DNA of 7,472 nt from Acidobacteriota bacterium (GTDB lineage Bacteria; Acidobacteriota; Terriglobia; Terriglobales; Acidobacteriaceae), in the NCBI GenBank assembly GCA_021799945.1, contig JAJYZK010000144.1, forward strand, positions 1 through 7,472, read 5' to 3'. The position numbers were made by a program, and so were the translations under genes. The notes below the pieces were generated by a model. The model did not search any database, was not told where the DNA came from, and saw nothing but the letters and a program-made list of their open reading frames with translations. Below are positions 1 to 5,503 of the stretch, piece by piece. Positions within the stretch are counted from its first letter, which is position 1. Each line of letters starts with the position of its first letter.

Positions 1-2
1 TC

Positions 3-98
3 AGCGCGACCTTCGACTTCGAAGATGCGCCCGAAGCGCTGCAAACATGGTCGGAAAATCCCACAGGATTCACCAAGATCCTGATCCAGGTGAGTTAA
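3..98 (+). CDS. C-terminal end of a probable zinc-type (medium-chain) alcohol dehydrogenase, truncated by window edge
   Basis: Reading from base 3 gives 31 codons ending in TAA at 96-98. The peptide contains FEDAPEALQTW followed by GFTKILIQ. The pattern 'F-x-x-A-P-E-A-hydrophobic ... K-hydrophobic-hydrophobic' is the usual C-terminal end of medium-chain dehydrogenase/reductase proteins (threonine/sorbitol/alcohol dehydrogenase type), where a helix contributed by the AxEA segment precedes the last beta strand. The zinc ligands and the NAD(P)-binding fold would lie left of the window, so substrate cannot be judged. The gene converges on the minus-strand gene ending at 280. The call rests on a short tail only and is family-level. 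Confidence 0.6.
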   Translation, partial: SATFDFEDAPEALQTWSENPTGFTKILIQVS

Positions 99-172
99 CG
101 GCGCCGGAACGCGCCTTCGGGCCGGCTAAGTTGACGGCCGGCGATAGCATTTTCCGGGATGGTATGGACCGA

Positions 173-203
173 AGCTGCGAACCTGGAGCTGCGAACCTGG
201 AGC
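173..203. repeat. 14-bp tandem duplication abutting a hairpin
   Basis: The unit AGCTGCGAACCTGG occurs at 173-186 and exactly again at 187-200, and the first three bases of a third unit follow at 201-203. The last base of the second copy is the first base of the hairpin arm at 200-230. The copies are identical, which suggests recent slippage or duplication. The unit length is not a multiple of three and no gene covers it. Confidence 0.85.
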
Positions 204-230
204 GGGTTTTTCATCAAGAAAAACCCGCTC
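200..230. terminator. Perfect 13-bp-stem hairpin, possible bidirectional transcription end or extragenic palindrome
   Basis: GAGCGGGTTTTTC at 200-212 is the exact reverse complement of GAAAAACCCGCTC at 218-230, leaving a 5-nt ATCAA loop. The stem lies about 50 bp past the stop of the minus-strand operon and about 100 bp past the stop of the plus-strand dehydrogenase. The T-run sits inside the ascending arm and the matching A-run inside the descending arm, so no U-tract follows the stem in either direction. It therefore does not look like a canonical intrinsic terminator. It could act as an mRNA 3'-end stabiliser, a Rho-associated end, or be a dispersed extragenic palindromic element. The structure itself is certain; its function is inferred. 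Confidence 0.5.
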
Positions 231-279
231 GAACGGATCTTAATAAAGTTCACAGGATTCCGGAAAACGCCTTAAGACC

Positions 280-1491
280 CTACATCACCTGGGAGAGGAG
301 TTGCGGCATGGTCACGGCGCCGGCGGAGACGGTTTTCAGGGGCAAACCCGGTCCGATAGCCACCGCCTGGGCATGCTCCTGGCTCCAGGCAAGAAAGGCC
401 GATTGCTCGTGGCCGGTGAGCCGCTGCTGGTTGATCCAGGTATAGAACGCGCCCATATCCGCATCCATCATCGAGCCTCCGGGATCGCTCACCGTCCCCG
501 GGTCTTTCGCGGAGAGCATCTCGTTCATCGGCAGTTGCCGCTGCCGCGGGGCATACCGCAGCAGCAGAGTGCAGGGCTGGGCGCGGCGCAAGGCCTCGCG
601 GGCCGACCACTGCACGAAGGTGGTGCTGAAAATCTGCGTGCCGGAGCCCTCGGTAAGGATGCTGACGGCGAAGCGGCTCATGGTCTCGTCGCCGGGGGCC
701 GATCGAAGTCCGAGTTCCTTCGGGGTAATCTGGGCCATCTTGGTTCGCAGCTCCTCCGGCCCGCCATGGCCGCTGCGGATCACCTGCTGCATGCGGGCAA
801 AGAGCGCATCCCGGACCGCATGCAGGCCGCCGTATGAGATTGCATTCAGACTGGCCGCGGCGGCCGGATCGGAGACCGCGCCATCGACATACAGATGGCC
901 GTACGGAACCGGATGCGCCGCGGCGCGCTTCGTGAGCGCGGCGACAATGGCCGGCCATGCATTGTCGGAGTCCACGCGGGGGAAAAACACACCGTATGGC
1001 CGGAGCTTGCGGAACAAGGGGTAGTTATCCAGCTTGACATCCGCGCCCAGGACCACCACGGAGAGTCGCGGCAAGGCGGGCGGCGGCTCCGGCATAACCG
1101 CGCGCCACTTGGCGACATAGTCGTTCGCGGCGGCGCGAAACGCTCCAATCTGATGGGATGCCCAAAGCTGCGCGGTCAGAGTATCCAGAAAGTCCTGCGG
1201 GTCGCTCACCCAGTCGATCGCTTCGAGGCTCTTGGGCAGGGAGACCGCCGGAAAACCGCGAAACAAACGGTCGCGGTCGTCGGAGGAAAGCGCCTGCAGA
1301 TAGACGAACTGGTCGTCCACAAGCCGCTGCTCCGCGGGGAAGCGCCAGTCGTACCCCTGGGTCTCGCGCAGCAGAAGAGGAGCGAAGCCCAGCGGCAGTT
1401 GGCGAAGCAGGGCAAGATTCTTGACGGCCAGATCGCGGGCCTTGGGGGGATATCCCGCAAAACTGTCGGCGGTGAGCTGCTCGGGCAGCAT
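280..1491 (-). CDS. Conserved-looking protein of unknown function, translationally coupled to the Tat phosphatase-like gene
   Basis: The 403-residue product begins MLPEQLTADS and ends at TAG (282-280). An ORF in the same frame runs upstream to 1782, but the start at 1491 is preferred because the ATG (1491-1489) overlaps the previous stop as TAATG and has a strong GAGGAGG ribosome binding site at 1505-1499. I do not recognise the family. There is no signal peptide, lipobox or membrane span, so the product is probably cytoplasmic unless exported with a partner. Visible features: aromatic/charged helices at about 20-130; a proline-rich joint MPEPPPALPR at 133-142; a beta-rich alternating stretch with LSVVVLGADV (143-152) and GHLYVDGA (198-205); and a C-terminal block with SMMDADMGAFYTWINQQ (340-356) followed by helix HEQSAFLAWSQEHA (361-374). 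No catalytic motif is assignable. Operon position implies a role linked to the phosphatase-like protein. Confidence 0.85.
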   Translation of the reverse strand: MLPEQLTADSFAGYPPKARDLAVKNLALLRQLPLGFAPLLLRETQGYDWRFPAEQRLVDDQFVYLQALSSDDRDRLFRGFPAVSLPKSLEAIDWVSDPQDFLDTLTAQLWASHQIGAFRAAANDYVAKWRAVMPEPPPALPRLSVVVLGADVKLDNYPLFRKLRPYGVFFPRVDSDNAWPAIVAALTKRAAAHPVPYGHLYVDGAVSDPAAAASLNAISYGGLHAVRDALFARMQQVIRSGHGGPEELRTKMAQITPKELGLRSAPGDETMSRFAVSILTEGSGTQIFSTTFVQWSAREALRRAQPCTLLLRYAPRQRQLPMNEMLSAKDPGTVSDPGGSMMDADMGAFYTWINQQRLTGHEQSAFLAWSQEHAQAVAIGPGLPLKTVSAGAVTMPQLLSQVM

Positions 1492-1505
1492 TACAGAACC
1501 TCCTC
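1489..1505 (-). promoter_or_regulatory. Ribosome binding site and TAATG stop-start overlap joining the two minus-strand genes
   Basis: On the minus strand GAGGAGG (1505-1499) is followed seven bases later by ATG (1491-1489). The TAA stop of the upstream gene (1493-1491) shares one base with this ATG. Such overlaps generally reflect translational coupling and roughly matched production of two interacting or sequentially acting proteins. This site decides the start of the downstream gene. Confidence 0.85.
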
Positions 1506-2654
1506 GAGCCGTTTCCCTTGCGCCAGAGGCGTCGAGAACCGCAGGAGCGATCCCAGCGTGGGAACCAGGTCCAGCGAGTCGACCGGCTTGTCGATCATCG
1601 CTCCCTGACGCACCCCCGGCCCCAGCACCATCATCCACGTGGTGCGCGAAAGGGCGTCGCCGGTGCGGTGATGCTGGAAGCCATTTCCGCCGGAATCCGA
1701 GTCGGAGTCGCGTCCGAAATCGGGCAGAATGAACATCGTCGTCCGGCCCGAATATTCCGGGTCGGCCTGGATCGATGACCATAATTCCGCGCAGAGCCGG
1801 TCGGAGCGGCGAATGCCCTCCACATAGAGGGAATAGGCGCCGGAATGCGCAATGTCCATATCGTGCAGCGTCACCCAGAGAAGGCTCGGCGCAAGCTGGC
1901 GCATGAGCTGGCGGACGACGTAGACGGACAGCTCATCCGGACTGCTCAAGGTAAGCGCGTGGCGGGTAAAATCGGTGACCGAGAGCTTCAGAATCTCGTC
2001 AAGCTGGCGCAGCTGCACCTCATTGCCGGCCAGCGCCGGCGTATAGTACGGATCCTCGTAATTGTCGCGCAGCAGATGCGCAAGGTTCATGCCGCTGGAA
2101 GTGGGCATGGCCGCCTGCAGCAGATGCTTGGGCAGAATCACGCCCGCGCCCAGCCCCTCGCCATAGCTCCGATGGTCGCTTTCGCCAATGCGGTTGAAGC
2201 CATTGCTGGGCGCCACTACCCAGGCGTCGGTCGCCGGGCGATGGAGTTCTTTGCGGTAGTACTCGAAGATGGTGGGATCGTGCGGCGGCACCACGGCAAA
2301 GTTATCGAAGGTCTCGTAGACGCCGGTCGCCAGGCTCGCCGTCGCGACATAATGACCGAGTATGCCGCGATTGACGACCTGTGCGTAAAAGGTGGACTGC
2401 GGCAGCAGCGTTTGCAGCAGGTTCGGGATATTCTCCTGGCCGTCCGGCGCGAAGGTCTCCTCATCCCGCGCGCCGCCGCCGAAGGTGACCACAACCACCT
2501 TCTGCTTGGCGCTGAACGCGGCCGCCCGCAGCGGCGCGAAGCCCAGCATGGCCGCGGTGGAGCTCAGCCCCACGCTGGAGCGAATAAACTCCCGGCGGTT
2601 CCAGGCGATGGAGGCTGCCGCGCGGGCAAACGCCTGCGCATCGGATGAACTCAT
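1491..2654 (-). CDS. Tat-exported alkaline-phosphatase/sulfatase-superfamily protein
   Basis: The 387-residue product carries a twin-arginine signal: NRREFIR at 19-25, a hydrophobic core SSVGLSSTAAMLGFA, and a likely cleavage after RAAA (43-46). The mature part shows the skeleton of the alkaline-phosphatase superfamily: a strand and metal-site loop KVVVVTFGGGARDEE (52-66, D64); GHYVATASLATGVYE (100-114), where the nucleophile Ser/Thr would be expected; HDMDIAHSGAYS (264-275, D265/D267/H270), resembling the D-x-x-x-H metal motif; FILPDFGRD (308-316); HH at 328-329; and DLVPTLGSLL (362-371), the usual D-x-x-P-T helix. The sulfatase C-x-P-S-R signature is absent. The D-H pair expected near D312 is D-F here, so activity may be altered or lost. 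Start: ATG at 2654 is chosen; a TTG at 2681 is also in frame, with GAGG about 10 nt upstream. The gene leads the operon with the 403-residue partner. Substrate is unknown. Confidence 0.75.
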   Translation of the reverse strand: MSSSDAQAFARAAASIAWNRREFIRSSVGLSSTAAMLGFAPLRAAAFSAKQKVVVVTFGGGARDEETFAPDGQENIPNLLQTLLPQSTFYAQVVNRGILGHYVATASLATGVYETFDNFAVVPPHDPTIFEYYRKELHRPATDAWVVAPSNGFNRIGESDHRSYGEGLGAGVILPKHLLQAAMPTSSGMNLAHLLRDNYEDPYYTPALAGNEVQLRQLDEILKLSVTDFTRHALTLSSPDELSVYVVRQLMRQLAPSLLWVTLHDMDIAHSGAYSLYVEGIRRSDRLCAELWSSIQADPEYSGRTTMFILPDFGRDSDSDSGGNGFQHHRTGDALSRTTWMMVLGPGVRQGAMIDKPVDSLDLVPTLGSLLRFSTPLAQGKRLEEVL

Positions 2655-2725
2655 GGCGATTCCCGAATCCGACCGTCTCAAGCGGTGTGTACCTCGTCTG
2701 CGATCGCTCGTTCCGATCCGTTCGT

Positions 2726-2744
2726 GCGGGAAGCGACTTCCCGC
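2726..2744. promoter_or_regulatory. Hyphenated palindrome, candidate operator or leader hairpin
   Basis: GCGGGAAG (2726-2733) and CTTCCCGC (2737-2744) are perfect reverse complements around a 3-bp CGA centre. The site lies 72-90 bp upstream of the phosphatase-like start. As DNA it has the symmetry of a site for a dimeric repressor; as RNA it would form a tight 8-bp stem with a triloop, though triloops closed this way are less common in operators than in RNA. No T-run follows on either strand, so a terminator is unlikely. Function is inferred from position and symmetry only. Confidence 0.45.
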
Positions 2745-2758
2745 GTCACTCCTTTAGA

Positions 2759-2788
2759 AGTGTAGCGCTTTGGCGCCGCCGCCTCCAA
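2759..2788 (-). promoter_or_regulatory. Weak candidate sigma-70-type promoter for the minus-strand operon
   Basis: On the minus strand TTGGAG (2788-2783) and TACACT (2764-2759) are separated by 18 bp, each matching four of six consensus positions. Transcription would start near 2752 and place the palindrome at 2726-2744 in the early leader. The match is modest and similar pairs can occur by chance; the direction and spacing relative to the operon start are its main support. Confidence 0.25.
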
Positions 2789-3021
2789 ATGACGTTTCCA
2801 ATGATCTTTTCCCTATGACCTTTTCATGCGCCCTCCGGACGCAGGCGCCCGGGAGCGGCCGAGCCCCCTTTTCCCACCCCGGCCAACCCCCGGCCGGATC
2901 CCACGACGCGACTCTTCCCCAACCTGCCGAGGCGCCCGGCGGCAGCCCGCCGGAGGTGCGGCGGTCGGGGCAAGTAATGTACAGTTCTCCTCGTCCTCTC
3001 CGGGCATCGCCCCGCGCGCGG

Positions 3022-3065
3022 TCGAGGTCGATTCGATGTCAGGTCGAGGTCACATCGAGGTTTTT
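3022..3065 (+). repeat. Four tandem 11-bp direct repeats directly upstream of the galactosidase start
   Basis: The core TCGAGGT occurs at 3022-3028, 3044-3050 and 3055-3061, and TCGATGT (one change) at 3033-3039, giving four copies in exact 11-bp register. The first three copies are followed by C, the last by a T5 run. The last copy contains the GAGG ribosome binding site of the galactosidase. An 11-bp period is close to one DNA helical turn, so all copies face the same side of the helix, as expected of binding sites for a cooperatively binding protein. Alternatively it is simple slippage in non-coding DNA. Confidence 0.6.
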
Positions 3066-3069
3066 GATG
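3057..3069 (+). promoter_or_regulatory. Ribosome binding site defining the galactosidase start
   Basis: GAGG at 3057-3060 is followed by a 6-nt TTTTTG spacer and ATG at 3067. The next in-frame ATG (3124) has no purine-rich sequence at a proper distance, so this site favours the longer 784-residue form. Confidence 0.6.
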
Positions 3070-3219
3070 AAAACGGTTTTCCCGATTTCTGCGCGGTCTT
3101 CGACGCGATCTTCCGCGCGATCCATGCGCCGCCAGCCGGCTCGCACCCTCCTTACGCTCTGCCGGCTCTCTCTTCTCGCTTCGCTGCTCGGCGGCGCCGC
3201 GTTGCCGGCTGCCCAGGCC
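3067..3219 (+). other. Sec signal peptide of the galactosidase with an unusually long basic n-region
   Basis: Residues 1-51 end in the A-x-A site AQA before WEPP. From the first Met the n-region is about 27 residues and holds repeated Ser-Ser-x-Arg units; from Met20 (MRRQPART) the signal would have an ordinary length of 32. No twin-arginine motif with the following F-L-K type residues is present, so Sec export is the better call. The mature enzyme would be periplasmic or released. Confidence 0.75.
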
Positions 3220-5421
3220 TGGGAGCCACCCGGCGGCCCCGCGCCCATCCGCTATGACCGCCCGTCCCGCACCTTCCGCATCGATGGTGGGGGCATGTCT
3301 TATTTCTTTGGGATCAATGAACAAGGCGCGCTTCAATCCCAGTATTGGGGGCCCAGGTTAGCCGCCTCCGACACTTTCGCCGCAGCGCATACCCTGCCGG
3401 ATCGCTCGTCCTTCGATCCGCCGGTGAATGCCACGCCCCAGGAGTTTGTCGGCTGGGGCGCCGGCCTCTACGCCGTCCCCGATCTCAAAGTCACCTTCCC
3501 GGATGGCAATCGCGACCTTGTGCTTCGGTATGTGTCGCATGCCATTCACGGCGACACGCTCACCGTCACGCTCAAGGATATTTCGCGCGAGTTGTATGTC
3601 CTCGTCGAGTACAAAATCGACGCCGGAACGGGAATCCTTCGCCGCTCCGCCCTGATTGAAAATAAGACCGCTGCGCCCTTCACCGTGGAGGAGGCCTCCT
3701 CGGCGACCTGGAGCATGCCTTCCGCGGACAATTACGGGCTGCGCTATCTCACCGGGCGCTGGGGCGCCGAATGGAATCTTCAACAGCAGGCGATTCATCC
3801 CGGCAAGATCGTCCTGGAGAGCCGGCGCGGCTCAACCGGCCACCAGAACTCTCCCTGGTTCGCCATCGAACGCGGCGCTTCCTCCGATGAAAACCATGGA
3901 GAGGTCTGGTTTGGCGCGCTGGGCTGGAGCGGCTCCTGGCAGATTGCCGTGGAGCAGGACTCGCAGAATCGCGTGCGGGTCACCGGAGGATTCAATCCCT
4001 TCGATTTCTCCTATGTGCTCCATCCCGGCGAGTCGCTGCAGCTTCCCTATTTCTATGGCGGGTATTCTTCCGACGGCATCGGCGGGGCCTCGCGGCTCCT
4101 GCACCGCTTTGAGCAGGCGGCGATTCTTCCCCAGGCCCCGCACCCCCGATTGCGGCCGGTGCTGTACAACTCCTGGGAGGCGACCGGCTTCGGCGTAAAT
4201 GAGGCTGGCCAGGAAAAGCTCGCGGAGCTGGCCGCTGGAATCGGCGTGGAGCGCTTCGTCATGGACGACGGCTGGTTTGGAGAGCGCAACGACGATCATG
4301 CCGGACTGGGAGACTGGGAGCCCAACCCGCAAAAGTTCCCGCAGGGGCTGAAGCCGCTGATCGACAAGGTGCATTCGCTGGGCATGGACTTCGGGCTGTG
4401 GGTCGAGCCCGAAATGGTAAATCCGAATAGCCGCCTCTATCGCGCGCACCCGGACTGGGTCCTGAACTTTCCCGGGCGGCCCCGCACCGAAATGCGAAAC
4501 CAGCTTGTGCTGAACCTGGCCCGTCCCGATGTTCGGGCTTACGTCTTTGGCTTCCTGGATAAGCTTCTTACGGAAAACGACATCGCCTTTCTCAAGTGGG
4601 ACTACAACCGGAATTGGTCCGAACCGGGGTGGCCGGCCGCGCAGCCCGACGAAGAAAAAGAGGTCTACGTAAAGTACATCGAGAATCTGTATTCCATCCT
4701 CGAGGAGCTGCGCCGCCGCCATCCGCATGTCGAAATCGAGTCCTGTTCCGGCGGCGGCGGACGGGTGGATCTGGGCATTCTGCGCTACACCGACGAAGTG
4801 TGGCCCTCCGACAATACGGATCCCTTCGACCGGCTATCCATTCAGAACGGGTTTACCTACGCGTATACGCCCGGAGTGATGATGGCCTGGGTCACCGATT
4901 CTCCGAACTGGGTCAACCAACGCACCACTTCCCTCACCTACCGCTTCCTCTCCTCCATGCAGGGCTCGCTGGGAATCGGGGCCAACTTGACCAAGTGGAC
5001 GCCGGAGGACTTCGCCACCGCCCGCACCATGGTGGCGCAATACAAGAAAATCCGGGAAACGGTGCAGCAGGGAGCGCTCTATCGGCTGATTTCTCCCCTG
5101 AACGGCAGCGAATACTCGGCCACGGAGTCCGTTTCTTCCCGGAGCGGCCAAGCCGCTGTCTTCGCCTTTCTGCACTCCAGCCAGATGGGTATTGAGTTTC
5201 CCCGGCTATATCCGCAGGGCCTCGATCCCCGGGCAACCTACCGCTTTCACCTGCTGGACGGAGCGGCCTCCCCGTCCATCCCGGACTCGGCCAGCGGCGC
5301 TTACTGGATGAACGAAGGCGTGCAATTGACCTTGCGCGGGGACTTCCAGGCCGCCGCCTTTACCCTGGAGCGCAACCCCGGCGGGCAGATCAAGACTGAA
5401 GCGCATGGTCTGGCGCCCTGA
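3067..5421 (+). CDS. Exported GH36 alpha-galactosidase
   Basis: The enzyme hydrolyses terminal alpha-1,6-linked galactose from oligosaccharides such as melibiose/raffinose or galactomannan side chains, by the retaining GH36 mechanism. The 784-residue product has an Arg/Ser-rich n-region, a hydrophobic core (about 28-46) and a likely signal-peptidase-I site after AAQA (48-51), with no lipobox. An N-terminal beta-sandwich spans about 60-340, a TIM barrel about 345-690 and a C-terminal beta domain about 700-784. Motifs: YNSWEATGF; MDDGWFG (D400, D401); GLWVEPEMV (W445); RNQLVLNLARPD (R477); LKWDYNR (K510, nucleophile D512); SCSGGGGR (C560-R566); PSDNTD (acid/base D582). The 70-residue gap between the two catalytic Asp equals that of characterised family members as I recall them. 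Length is near the usual 720-750 plus signal. The gene stands alone, diverging from the Tat operon and converging on the receptor. Met20 (3124) is an alternative start. Confidence 0.95.
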   Translation: MKTVFPISARSSTRSSARSMRRQPARTLLTLCRLSLLASLLGGAALPAAQAWEPPGGPAPIRYDRPSRTFRIDGGGMSYFFGINEQGALQSQYWGPRLAASDTFAAAHTLPDRSSFDPPVNATPQEFVGWGAGLYAVPDLKVTFPDGNRDLVLRYVSHAIHGDTLTVTLKDISRELYVLVEYKIDAGTGILRRSALIENKTAAPFTVEEASSATWSMPSADNYGLRYLTGRWGAEWNLQQQAIHPGKIVLESRRGSTGHQNSPWFAIERGASSDENHGEVWFGALGWSGSWQIAVEQDSQNRVRVTGGFNPFDFSYVLHPGESLQLPYFYGGYSSDGIGGASRLLHRFEQAAILPQAPHPRLRPVLYNSWEATGFGVNEAGQEKLAELAAGIGVERFVMDDGWFGERNDDHAGLGDWEPNPQKFPQGLKPLIDKVHSLGMDFGLWVEPEMVNPNSRLYRAHPDWVLNFPGRPRTEMRNQLVLNLARPDVRAYVFGFLDKLLTENDIAFLKWDYNRNWSEPGWPAAQPDEEKEVYVKYIENLYSILEELRRRHPHVEIESCSGGGGRVDLGILRYTDEVWPSDNTDPFDRLSIQNGFTYAYTPGVMMAWVTDSPNWVNQRTTSLTYRFLSSMQGSLGIGANLTKWTPEDFATARTMVAQYKKIRETVQQGALYRLISPLNGSEYSATESVSSRSGQAAVFAFLHSSQMGIEFPRLYPQGLDPRATYRFHLLDGAASPSIPDSASGAYWMNEGVQLTLRGDFQAAAFTLERNPGGQIKTEAHGLAP

Positions 5422-5469
5422 TCCTGGCCGACAACCGGGGTCAGCTCACTTCCGCGCTACACGAACAAT

Positions 5470-5495
5470 CCCGCTCGCGCACACGATCGGGCGGG
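5470..5495. terminator. Weak hairpin between convergent galactosidase and receptor genes
   Basis: CCCGCTCG (5470-5477) can pair with CGGGCGGG (5488-5495), eight pairs with one T-G wobble and a 10-nt loop. It lies 48 bp after the galactosidase stop and just 8 bp beyond the receptor stop on the other strand. No T-run follows on either strand, so it may be a Rho-dependent or imperfect shared transcription end. The whole gap is only 82 bp and nothing else is visible in it. Confidence 0.3.
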
Positions 5496-5503
5496 CCACT
5501 GCA

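Larger units (their letters stand above)
99..279. other. Convergent intergenic region with hairpins and a short tandem repeat
   Basis: This 181-bp gap separates two genes that end toward each other, so it should hold terminators for both. Three structures are visible. First, GCCGGC at 121-126 is repeated at 137-142, a self-complementary hexamer that can form a 6-bp stem with a 10-nt loop, 22 bp after the dehydrogenase stop. Second, there is a 14-bp tandem duplication at 173-200. Third, a long perfect hairpin lies at 200-230. In addition, 147-157 and 260-270 are complementary over 11 positions with one mismatch and would enclose the other two elements. None of the stems is followed by a clear T-run on either strand, so a classical Rho-independent terminator is not evident. 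No convincing coding sequence is present. Confidence 0.6.
2655..3066. other. Divergent intergenic control region
   Basis: This 412-bp stretch lies between the divergently transcribed operon (-) and galactosidase gene (+). It is GC-rich and partly pyrimidine-rich. An open frame continuous with the galactosidase runs through it from a TTG at 2770, but the translation is proline/arginine-rich, lacks a recognisable domain, and would place a signal peptide deep inside the protein, so I treat it as non-coding. It contains a hyphenated palindrome (2726-2744), a weak minus-strand promoter candidate (2759-2788) and an 11-bp repeat array (3022-3065). A possible plus-strand -10-like TATGAC at 2814-2819 has no well-spaced -35, so I do not call a galactosidase promoter. 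Confidence 0.6.

Noticed and set aside
62..260. 10-bp direct repeat CACAGGATTC at 62-71 and 251-260, as possible ends of an inserted element
   Set aside because: The first copy lies inside the dehydrogenase coding end, there are no inverted termini or transposase, and a 10-bp match may be chance.
301..1608. Long plus-strand open frames opposite the unknown protein (for example 301-837 and 895-1608)
   Set aside because: They are antisense to a gene with a good ribosome binding site and coupled start; their translations are Arg/Gly/Ala-rich with no domain, as expected of shadow frames in GC-rich DNA.
1492..1782. Start of the unknown protein at 1782, giving 500 residues
   Set aside because: The extra part overlaps the phosphatase-like gene out of frame and reads as Arg/Gly-rich noise; the TAATG junction with GAGGAGG supports 1491.
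1845..2648. Plus-strand 267-codon frame opposite the Tat phosphatase-like gene
   Set aside because: The opposite strand shows a Tat signal and superfamily motifs; this frame has no recognisable motif or ribosome binding site.
1491..2654. Assignment of the Tat protein as a true sulfatase
   Set aside because: No C/S-x-P-S-R formylglycine signature is visible and the D-H metal pair is not intact; only superfamily-level assignment is supportable.
2770..3066. N-terminal extension of the galactosidase from a TTG at 2770
   Set aside because: It would bury the signal peptide about 130 residues inside the protein and the extra sequence is low-complexity Pro/Arg/Ser; the GAGG-ATG at 3057-3069 is a better start.
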